Assembly (NCBI GenBank): GCA_035582835.1
Contig: JAYKAV010000011.1
Location: 44,135-108,134, forward strand
Direction: 5' to 3'
DNA from: Phoebastria nigripes
Lineage: Eukaryota; Chordata; Aves; Procellariiformes; Diomedeidae
DNA: 64,000 nt
The notes below the pieces were generated by a model. It did not search any database. It was not told where the DNA came from and saw nothing but the letters and a program-made list of their open reading frames with translations. Shown here one piece after another: positions 11,126 through 20,299 of this stretch (position 1 is its first letter; every line of letters begins with the position of its first letter). The position numbers and the translations under genes are program-made.

Positions 11126-12400
11126 TTCTCCCCATCAGCTTAAACTGAATGACCAGGTGTCCCTGTGCTCTGGTACTTCCTTTAGCATTGCCCTAGGGAA
11201 GATCTGTGTTTTTAGGGCTAGGGATCATTTAGGAGCTGGTCTCCTTATGTAGACGGCAGAGCTAGGTGTAGTTAAAGCAGAGGTTATTCTCAGTTGCTGC
11301 TCTGTGCATCTTGTTGAAAGAGCAGGCTGTGGGCCTCATTTTGATAGAAGGTTTCTTGTTCTGCACTTACTGCTCCTCGGGACACTGCACGGGAGTGGTG
11401 TTGGGGTCTGGAGGGACAAATGGGACCTGCTGTGATTCCTAGTAAATGTGAACTGAACCTGTCCTAATGTACTCACATGAAATCAGACTGACTGTATATG
11501 GTTTTCTTCCCAGCTCCAATTCCAACCCACGTGCTCGGCACTAATGAACAAGAGACTGTGGGCTATTTTCCAGACGTCAGTGGCTGCAAATGAGCTGAGA
11601 ACATTGCTTACTTAGGTAACGGGGTAGATGGTCTGTGATAAGGGATGTGTACTTGCATGACAATGCTTTCATGAACATTTTCTGATCTTGCCACTTCAAA
11701 GCCCTTCCTTTTCTTGGAAATTTTAAGATGACATTTTTTATTCTGGGGTTCAGACTGGAGCTGGACTTAATGTTGAACAGCTGATATAATGGGGTCCATA
11801 AAGTGTGAATAAGAACCCCACTTTTTTGTTGTTGTTTTCTAACACCGTCTGAACTTTGGTAGGCAAGAGGAAGAGTGGTTGAAAGAGTCTGTTTTTTGAG
11901 AGTAACGTATTCCCATAGCGTGTCCGTCTTTGTATAGTGAAGGTTTCCTACCNGAAGTATGATTTTGCTGGGCTGTGAGGCTGTATTGGAGTAGCAGAGG
12001 TAAGAAGTGGTGTCTTTAAAGGTAATGAAGCTGTAGCAAAACTAGTGGGAAAAGCTCATTTCTTGCTAGAACGCTGCCTGACAAAAATAGTAGCAAGTAA
12101 AGGCACTTGCAATTGGCTTTTTTATGCAGTCTTCATACGGAGCTTTTGATATTGATTGATTTCTGGGAAGCAGGACCTGAGTGCCTGTGCACTCCCATAA
12201 GCCGTGCTGCCTCCCAAAATAGGCCCACCCTTCTGCAGTTCTGCTCCTTCCACGCTTGTATAGAACAAGGAAATGCGATAGTGTGCAGATTCAGTAATTC
12301 ACTGGCAACGGGTGTACGTTGGGGAGGCCTGGCGGAGGGCATGGCCCGCCAGGGCCATGGGGTCACAGGGCCCTGCTTTGATGTGCTGTGCAGTGCCGGC
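11126..12400. other. Unrecognised sequence upstream of the 12.5-kb gene
   Basis: About 1.27 kb with no coding signal that I can support. The stretch at about 12166-12215 is repeated at 18716-18765 (GACCTGAGTGCCTGTGCA...CCCATA), which marks the start of the locally duplicated region. Confidence 0.4.
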
Positions 12401-12409
12401 TGCGGGCAA

Positions 12410-12481
12410 CGCTCCGGCAGCAGCGGCAGCAGGAGCAGCGGCAGCAGTTGCAGCAGCAGCAGCAGCAGCTGTGGCAGCAGC
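12410..12481 (+). repeat. CAG/GCN trinucleotide tract abutting a start codon
   Basis: About 70 bases of GGCAGCAGCGGCAGCAGG-type triplets end directly at the ATG at 12482. Read in frame with that ATG it would add Ser/Gly residues; one other frame gives an Ala run and another a Gln run. I treat it as 5' untranslated because the hydrophobic signal sequence begins right after the ATG. Confidence 0.7.
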
Positions 12482-15400
12482 ATGGTGCGAGCATGGGGGG
12501 CCGTGATTCTCACCCGCCTCCTCCTCCTCCTGGTGGTCCTGCAAGCCTGGGACACCCAGGCTGCTCCAAGACGAGCGCAGGGAGCAGGTAGGCAGGCAGG
12601 GGGCCATCACCCAGCCCTGAGCAGTGCGTCGTGGCATCCACCACACCTCAGCGTGGCAGCGGTGGGGCCAGGGCTAGGGCCGGGTCCGGGAGAGCAGTTG
12701 GGCCAGGGCAGGCTGGGCGAGCCAGGCAGGCACCCCCACAGGGAGGCATAAAGGGGCTGCAGCTGCTTCAGGGGCATTTTCTGGGCAAGCAGGGGGGCTG
12801 GGAGTGGTGGTGCGGAGTAAGAAACCCGGCACTGAATCCCTGTAGGGGCCTCCCTGCCACCCGGCCCTGTGCCACACTGCCCTGCCCCAGTGCAGCCTGC
12901 CCCCAATATGCTTGTCGGGCAGGGGGTGGTGAGCGAGCAACGCCGTAGGAGCCAGATGACAGCCCGCGGCAGCACTTCTCCCCGGGCTGGTTGCAGCCGT
13001 GCCAAGGGCCGTGGCTCTGCTGCTCCCTGGCTGGATCCCAGCTTTCAGCCTTGGGGATGTCCTGGAGGAGCATGCTCAGGAGATGTTGGAAAAAACAGGA
13101 GCTCGGGAAAACAGGAGCGTTTGTGCTCTAGTCCTGCAGCCCTGCTCCCCTTGGATGAACCGCAGGTCCCCAGCCTGCAGGAACACACAGGGGTGGTACT
13201 GGTGCAGCCTTTCACAGGCTCTTGTCCACAAGAAGCATGGACGATCGCTTTTTCCTCCAGTTCTTCAGTGTGGGCTTCCTCTGTGTGCGTGGAAACTTCT
13301 CTGATCTGTGCTTGATTCCAGGTGATGGCATTGGCAGTACCTATCAAGCTTCTCAGCTGGATCCTGGTTATGAACCTTGGGGACGTCCCAGAGGTAAGCT
13401 GTCTGCTTGAGGGAATAAACACTTCTGTTTTAATAGGTTATTCATGTGCAGTTTTACCTAAGATCCTCTTAAGGACTTTCAAGAGCTTTTTGTGCCTTGG
13501 GGGCGTTGCACAGATAAGTCATGAATATTTCTTTACCTGAACAGCTGCTAGGTCTTGGCAAAAAGGTCACCCATGTTCCTTTTTATCTGTGGGAACCTAC
13601 ACCTTTGTACGTGTCCTGTGTCATTACCCCACCCCGCTTCCAGTCACTGCAGGTCACTAAGGAAGAGGTAGATCACAACATGCAATGGAAACGTTTTTCG
13701 TCTCTGCTTGATTACAGCTGTCCCTGTAGGCAGTGGCTACTTGACTTCTCGACTTGAGCCTGTCTGTGAGCCTCAGGGCAATCCCACAGGCAAGTCCCTT
13801 GAACGAATGAGCATTTACATTTTAATTTTCTGCTCATGTGAAATTTAGCTTACTACTTTCTTGGCTAATGCTCAGGCGCGCAGAAGAGCAGAGGGGCAAT
13901 GGGTCTGGCTCAGTGATGTGCCCTGGGGGGCTCTGCCTTGTGAAGCTGTCTTTGCCAGCTGCTCCCCCCCTGCACTGCTTCCAGTGCTGGCTGCAAAGCC
14001 AGCAGGCATGTTGAGGTTGAGTTTAGAGCTGATGTGAGCTCCAGGGAGTCCTTTCTCTCAACAGCTCCATGCCTGGTTAGCGGCCACTGCAGGCACCCGG
14101 TAAATGTTTGCAAGATGCTCCTGAGTGGAAGGGAGAGAGGAATGCTCTGGAGTAATCCCGTGTTTGAATTGCATTCACTGTCGTTCAGATCTGAAGGAAG
14201 TATATTGAAATATTTCACGGCAGCTGCTCTGTCCTGTGTTCATTTACAGATGTGGCTGCAGGTGATGGTTATCCAGCTTCCTGGCTGGGTTCCAGGGCTG
14301 ACCTGCAGGNAGGTCGCGTGGGTACGTCATAGCTTTTTCCTTCCTTTGAGAGCTGCCAGCTCAAAGTCCAAAGTCAGCTAGGCGCCTCTGCAGGTGTGAG
14401 AATACAGACCTGCATGTGTGTGCCATGTCATTACGTGACCCCTTAATGTTCTGCTATTCAGTTATGACGATGTAGATCAGAACGTGTGATGGTAACTTCT
14501 TGTGGGTGTTTGGTTGCAGATGCGGCCAGAGGGAGGGCTTTTCCAGCTCCTCGGCTGGATCCCGTGCTGGATCCCAGCTGGCATCCCAAGGGTGAGTAGT
14601 CAGTCTTTATTGATTTCACAGAATAAGCACTCATTTTCAATATTTTATTCATGTGAAATGTACCTTCATACTTTCTATTAATGTCCTCGAAGAGGAAAGT
14701 ATAAAGCTAAAATAGGGAAGTATTCCCAAAAGATATCTGAAGTTCCAAAGGAAATCCTGAAAGACTTGGAGAAAGCAGCATTTCACTCTGTTAACTGTAT
14801 GACTTGGGAAGCTGAGGTTTTAAATTCACGTATGGACGTGCTGTAGCCTACACAGCAGGAAGGGATCAATCAGAGCCTCACTGCAGTGACACTCAGTTTC
14901 ACGCCTTGCGTGGGCTGGTGAGCCACAGAGATGCTCCAGCACAGCGTCTGCTACTGGTTGTTGTTCAAGCGGAGTCCCAGAGGCAGCTGCTGCCCCAGTT
15001 GTACTATTACTGGCCAGAGCTGCTTTGTGCAGACGCTGGTATCCAGGTGTCAGGAACCGGCATGTGCTGAATTTGTGTTCAGCTCATGCACAGCCCAGCT
15101 TGCAGCTGGGCAAGTTCAAGGCGGGAATGATATCCCAAGAAATCTTGGCTGCCCTTTCCTAANGTTGGAAGTCAGGTGCAGATGCTGATTCTGCAGGCAT
15201 TTCTGTTTGTGTTTGATTTTCAGCCTGCAGACCGATGGCTGTGGTAGGACGAGTGTGACTGTTGGTGGTGCTCCCGGAGTGCGTGAGGGTCTTGCGGAGG
15301 AGCTAATTGCTCATGAGCCATGAGAGGGCCAGCACCCTGCCAGACGCTGGAGGGGAGAGAGCTCTTGGGCGGCAGAGAGGATGCGCAGGCAGATTTGGGT

Positions 15401-17502
15401 GGCTGGGACTGGCAGACTTTGCCTGGGCTGCAGGCGGGATCAAATCCCTGGCCAGGATCGGAGCGGCCCAGGCTTCACAGCCTGGTCCAGCCCCATTGCT
15501 CTCCTTGATGTCTGCGGACTCTCGGTGACACCTCGGGGTCAGGGGTGGGTCAGAGCTGGACACCCAGCTTGAGGCTGGACACCTAACTTGAAGGTGGCCT
15601 TGAGTGGTTCATTTGTTTAATTCAGTCTTGGGTGGTTTAGCTCTCCGTTTCTAATTGCATTTCAGAAGAATTTGCTGTGGTTTTCCTCTTGTTTTGGGGG
15701 ACAGTGGGCTCCTCACTGCCGCTTGTGAAATTGCCCAGAACATGGTTGCAAGAGCTTGGGGTTCAGTCCACTGTGTGTGTCTGTTATCCTTCCTGGGTGA
15801 TGGAGTTGGCATGGTGGGATGTGCTTCTCAGAAGGGCTCTTTCCCCAGCTGAACTGGCTGCAGCTTTTTCCCATCCTCTTTGAAGGAAGTAATTTAGCAT
15901 TATCTTGCAGTTTGCCAAAAATGCACTACATGTAATATGAACAAGAAGATCACATGCAATTTCCTGGTTTCCCAGCAAGTCAGGTTTTGCTCTCAGTACT
16001 GGTAAAGTGGAAAGTGTCACGTGCTTAATTTTTTTCTCTCTGAGTGACACATTGTTTGGACTAGATGCACTCCCAAAAGCCCAGGCTTTGTTTCTAAGCT
16101 TTATTAATGTGTTTGGAGAGTATTGCCTCCTGAAGGTATCGTGTTCCTGATGAGGAACGGTTACTTCTAATTAAACTGGGTTACTTCTAATTAAACTGTG
16201 CCACTTTCTTTCTAGAGACAGACTGTGAGACTGCGCAGAAGGAGGCCTTTCACAAGGGAAGCAGTCACACAGTGCCAGTCTCAGGAAGAAAGAGAGGCAA
16301 TGCAAGAAACCGGCATGCCAGGTAATTGCTGTCCTGTGGTCGGCTGGTGTCACCAGTCAGAATCACTGTGTGCCTGCAGGCTCTTCCCCCGGAGCCCGCT
16401 CTTGCATGTCCTGTCAGCAGCCAAACCCGGAAGTGTTAGTGCAGAGAAGGGTTGTCAGAGAAGCCAGGAGCGGCTCTCTGAGGACAACTGTCATCTCTGG
16501 TGTGTGGAGGTTATTGCCAGCAGCATGCCAGAGAGATGCTTGTAGACCTCTCTGGATGCGGTTAGAGATTGCTCACCTCCCACCACACCCAGTTCCCTGG
16601 AATTTAGGAACTTTGCCCATTTGGGAATGAGGCCACCTGAGGGCTACAACCCAGCTCTGTGCCCCACTGTCCCGGGGCCAGCCTTCCCCCAACGTGCACA
16701 TCAGGGCCAGGGGTGACAAGCACATGGCACCGCAGTAGCCAGCCAGTAGCCCATGGGCTGGATCCCATCTCTCAGCCTTGGGGACGTCCTGGAGGGGAGT
16801 GCTCGGGAGATGTCTGCTTGGGGAAACNGGAGCATTTCTGCTGTATCCCTGCAGTGCTCTCCTTGGATGAACCGCAGGTCCCCAGCACACAGCCCTGGTC
16901 TGCAGCCTGGAGGAACAGACAGGGGTAGCGGTGGTGCAGCTGCTCACTGGCATGCAGGCTCTTCTCCACAAGAAGTTTAAGCAATCCTTCTTGTCCTCTG
17001 GTGCTAAGACACCAGAGCCAGAGGCACCAACCACTGAAAAAAAAATCTCTTGGGCATGTGAAGTACACTGTGAGATTATCTGTAGTGCAGAGCACAGTAA
17101 CTTGTGGCATTGTCTCTTCTCCTCCAGGGACGGATGCTGGGAAAAAGGCTGAGGCTGCCAGTCATGATGAGCTGCGCAAGTACTATATCCCAGTGACTGC
17201 AGCAGCCTTAGGTGTGCTGCTGCCTGGGACAGTGGTATCTTGCATAGCCATTTCACAGCTGAGGAAGAGACCCGTGAGTTGGCTTTCCCCCAGAGTTATT
17301 TATTGCTGCAGTTGGCAATGAATTATTTGCAGTTAGAGTATCCTGGAGTGCCAAGGCAGCTGCTGGCAGTACTCTGCTGAGATTTCTGCTGTAAGATGTT
17401 TAACTGGCCTCTTAATTCATATCAATGAGTAGTCTTTTCTGAAACTCATTGGTACAGAAGGACCCAGAGAGACGAAGAAGCACTGGGACAAGCCAATACT
17501 GA
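12482..17502 (+). CDS. Unrecognised small type I membrane protein with tandem 72-bp exons (modelled, 194 aa)
   Basis: I do not recognise this gene. A fully open model uses exons 12482-12587 (signal peptide, ends phase 1), 13322-13393, 13718-13789, 14250-14321, 14520-14591 (each exactly 72 bases, phase 1 at both ends), 17128-17273 (membrane exon, phase 1 to 0) and 17458-17502 (tail and TGA). All junctions are AG/GT except the 13789 donor, which is GC (GCAAGT). Residues 1-28 look like a signal peptide (LLLLLVVL core). Residues 36-131 are four 24-aa units sharing a G-x-Y/F-x-A/T-S/P-x-L-D/E-P pattern, almost without cysteine. Residues 152-174 form a membrane segment, followed by Arg/Lys and a 20-residue basic tail ending TSQY. 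The start has A at -3 and G at +4. AATAAA occurs at 17837 and 17844. Further exons may exist (for example near 16216-16321, whose phase does not fit). One N lies in exon 14250-14321. Domain assignments come from my reading of the translation only. Confidence 0.5.
12862..13250 (+). repeat. Duplicated block B containing a decayed 72-bp exon copy
   Basis: This block matches 16655-16990 by eye, including CTTGGATGAACCGCAGGTCC (13149-13168) and CAGCCTTGGGGA. At about 12999-13069 it carries a relative of the 72-bp exon (CCTGGCTGGATCCCAGC, then TTGGGGATGTCC), but the acceptor is one base out of phase and no GT donor follows, so this copy looks dead. Block B holds about 80 bases that the other copy lacks. 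Confidence 0.6.
16360..16640 (+). repeat. Duplicated block C, first copy
   Basis: Matches 18763-19040 closely over about 280 bases, including GTGTGTGGAGGTTATT and CACCTCCCACCACACCCAG. One base in this copy is missing relative to the other, shifting the frame in the only open reading (a Cys/Trp-containing stretch). It lies between the repeat exons and the membrane exon of the 12.5-kb gene. Confidence 0.7.
16655..16990 (+). repeat. Duplicated block B, second copy
   Basis: Second copy of 12862-13250. It includes a remnant of the 72-bp exon (GGGCTGGATCCCATC through TTGGGGACGTCC, about 16755-16797) without usable splice sites, then GTCTGCTTGGGGAAAC and the shared CTTGGATGAACCGCAGG. Confidence 0.6.
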
Positions 17503-17836
17503 CTCTGCCTGGAAAAGTGAAGATCAAACTAGAGATGAAGGCAAAGCAGAGTCAGGAGAAGGAACAGAAAAGGGTGAGATTGCCCAAGCAAATGAGATTT
17601 TCAANAACAGCTCCAGCCCATCACCATGGACCTTTGCAGCAGAGCTTGCCCAGCTGTACAGGAATGTGAGCGCAGAGCCCTCACCTCTGCCTCCTTGTCC
17701 CAGCTGCTCTCTCACTGTCGGTGCCTCTTCACTGGGCACCTGGATTTCTCTGGACTCACCTCAGCCTAACCCCTTCTGGTGTCCCTGTTACCAGTACCAA
17801 CAGGGATACTGTACATCAGAAGATGATGCTTTTTAG

Positions 17837-17849
17837 AATAAATAATAAA
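17837..17849 (+). terminator. Tandem poly(A) signals of the 12.5-kb gene
   Basis: AATAAA occurs at 17837-17842 and again at 17844-17849, about 340 bases after the modelled stop codon at 17500-17502. That is a normal 3' UTR length for a short gene. Confidence 0.5.
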
Positions 17850-18715
17850 TATATTTTGGCCAAAAGCAGCAAGTCCTTGGCTGCTTTGGCCGTTTCTGTC
17901 GGGGTATAATGCACAGATCTGAGACCAGCGCTGGATCTGTGAGAGAAGCTGTCAGAGACCTGCACTCCAGTGAGGGACCCCTTTGTCCCAGCATCAGTCT
18001 GGTTTCCCAGCTGGGGCCGTCAACAAGGCCTTCATCCACCAGAATGGGGACATGCTGGTGAGACTTGAGGTGTGAAGGGTCATCCTTAGCTTGCTTGGGA
18101 TGCTGCCCTGAATCAGGATGGACTGGGCAGAGAGGGAAGGAGGTGCTGGGAAGGGTGGCCGTCCAGCACTGAGCATGTCAAGGAGGGCTGACGTGGTGGC
18201 AGAGGCTGTGGGGCTGGAGCAGTGCCCCCCACCCCAGACCTTGGAGATGATAAATGAGTGGAAAGCTGGAGCGGGCCTGGGTGGGAGAGGGAGTGAAAGG
18301 AATGTGTTATTAGTAACCAGGCTGGCATTAAAAATGGAACAGAGTATAATGAAATAATAACAATAATAATAATAATACTGTAAAAGAAAAAGGTTAAGCT
18401 TTGCAGGTGGTCAACAAANGGGAGGAACACCTTTGGAATACATCTAAAGTCACGCTGGCCGAATACAGCGGATCCTGTTAAGGCCGATGTGGAGTCTGAC
18501 ATGCAAGGGTCTTCTCAGAGCACGTCAGATGACACAAAGGACAGACCACAAAGCCAGTCTTACCACAACTCTGCTCTGCAGTTGTGACTGAAGGGTGCAG
18601 GAGCCAGGCAGAAAAGGCTTTATACATTGTTCTAGGCTGCCTTGCTGGGCATTATGAGCACCTCATCCCAGCGTTCCTCCTCCTGTGCGGAGTACCCCAT
18701 ATCACCCAGTCTGCC
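17850..18715. other. Unrecognised sequence with a short AAT microsatellite
   Basis: No gene was recognised. A short AAT-type microsatellite lies at about 18350-18376. Open frames are short and featureless. Confidence 0.4.
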
Positions 18716-19040
18716 CAGCTGCTGACCTGAGTGCCTGTGCATTCCCATACACAGTGCTGTATCTGTGCCTGCAGGCTCTTCCCCCCGTGCCCGCTATTGC
18801 ACATGGTGTCAGCAGCCAAACCTGCAACTCTCAGTACAGAGAAAGTGGTCTAGAAGATGCCAGGAATGGCTCTCTGAGGANGACTGTCGTCTCTGGTGTG
18901 TGGAGGTTATTACCAGCAGTGTGTCAGAGAGATGCTTGTAACCCTCTGTGGATGCGGTGAGATACTGCTCACCTCCCACCACACCCAGTTCACAGGAATT
19001 TCAGAACTTTGCTATTTTGGGAACAAGGCCATCTGAACCA
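18716..19040 (+). repeat. Duplicated blocks A and C, downstream copy
   Basis: 18716-18765 repeats 12166-12215, and 18763-19040 repeats 16360-16640. Pieces from both ends of the 12-17 kb gene are therefore joined here, as expected from unequal exchange in a tandem locus. An uninterrupted reading of about 54 codons (CTWCQQPN... ending SERCL and a stop, roughly 18775-18941, one N) is frame-shifted in the other copy. Confidence 0.6.
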
Positions 19041-19384
19041 CGTTCAGTAGATGATGGGAAATGTGACTCTTGATCGAACGTACCTCCCTCAGTACCTGCA
19101 TCCCAGAGCTTGCCGTGAGTCCCCAGAGGCCCTAGGCACAACAGAGGGGGATCCCTCCTGTGAACTGAGGTCCAAAGTCCGCACTGGTGGATCAGNCACT
19201 GTCCTTCTGCATCCCCTGTGCCTGAGCCATGCTGAGGCTTTACTTTTCTCTGATTCCTGGCAGTGCTGTCCAACCCCAGGGAAGCCCACCACACTGGCAT
19301 ATATGAATTTTTTCAAGAGTCCAGGTACTGAGCAGTCTTGCAGGGGGCTGTAAGTGGGAGACAAGTCCTGAAAACTGGAGGTTT

Positions 19385-20215
19385 TCTGCCATAAAAGTGA
19401 GGGTTTAGACCCTAAAAACAAAAGTGTGTGTCCTAAAAAAAGGCTATTGTTAATAAAAGACAAGTTTGGACCCCTATAAATAAGGCTTTGGACTCTAAAA
19501 ATGAGGCTTTGGACCTTCAAAGTCAGGCTTTGGGCCTTAAAAATGATGCTCTGGGCCCTTGAAATGAGTCCTTGGACCTTAAAAGGGGGTTTTGGAACTT
19601 ATAAATGAGGGTTTGTACCCTAAAAGTGAGGCTTTGGGATCTAAAAATGAGGCTTTCACCCCTAGAATCAAAGCTTTGGACTCTAAAAATGAGGCTTTGG
19701 GATGTAAAAAGGAGGCATTGGGCCCTAAAACAGGGGTTTGGACCCTAAAAATGAGGGTTTGGACACTCAAGATGTGGCTTAGACCCTCAAAACAACTGGC
19801 TGGATCCTAAAATTGCTGCTTTGGAGCCTGAAAGTGAGGCTTTGGAAACTCAAAATGTGGCTGTGGACTCTCAAAAGGAGACTTTGCAAACTGAAACAGA
19901 GCCTTTGGACCATAAAAATGAGGCTTTGGAGCCTAAAAAGAGACTTTGGACCCTAAAATGAGGCTTTGATCCCTAAAAGTGAGGCTTTGGGCCATAAAAA
20001 TGTGGGTTTGGGCCCTAAAAATGAGGCTTTGGGTCCTAAGATGAGGGTTTGGGCCTTAAGATGAGCATTTGGACCATAAAATGAGGGGTTGGATGCTAAA
20101 AATGAGGCTTTGGGCCCTAAAAGAGGGGTTTGGACCCTAAAAATGAGGGTTTGGACACTCAAGATGCGGCTTGGACCCTCAAAACGACTGGCTGGATCCT
20201 AAAAATGGCGCTGCT
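19385..20215 (+). repeat. 21-bp minisatellite (GAGGCTTTGGACCCTAAAAAT type)
   Basis: About 830 bases of roughly 21-base units, GAGGCTTTGGRCCCTAAAAAT with variants, giving an estimated 35-40 copies. The core CCCTAAAAA has a telomere-like flavour. Two longer stretches (about 19731-19806 and 20128-20203) are nearly identical, which implies higher-order duplication. Open frames on both strands are repeat translations. Confidence 0.9.
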
Positions 20216-20299
20216 CTCTAAAAATGAGATACCTGCTCCTGCACCTGCAGCACCCCTGGCCCAGCCCTGGCTGCCCCTGGCCCGTCTCTCACCCGTTTC

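Noticed and set aside
12999..13070. A fifth functional 72-bp exon
   Set aside because: The homologous frame is offset by one base from the acceptor and no GT donor follows. Treated as a decayed copy.
16216..16321. Possible extra exon of the 12.5-kb gene (acceptor TTTCTAG, donor GGTAATT)
   Set aside because: Both splice sites look usable, but its length leaves the frame in phase 2, which does not join the phase-1 membrane exon. Kept out of the model.
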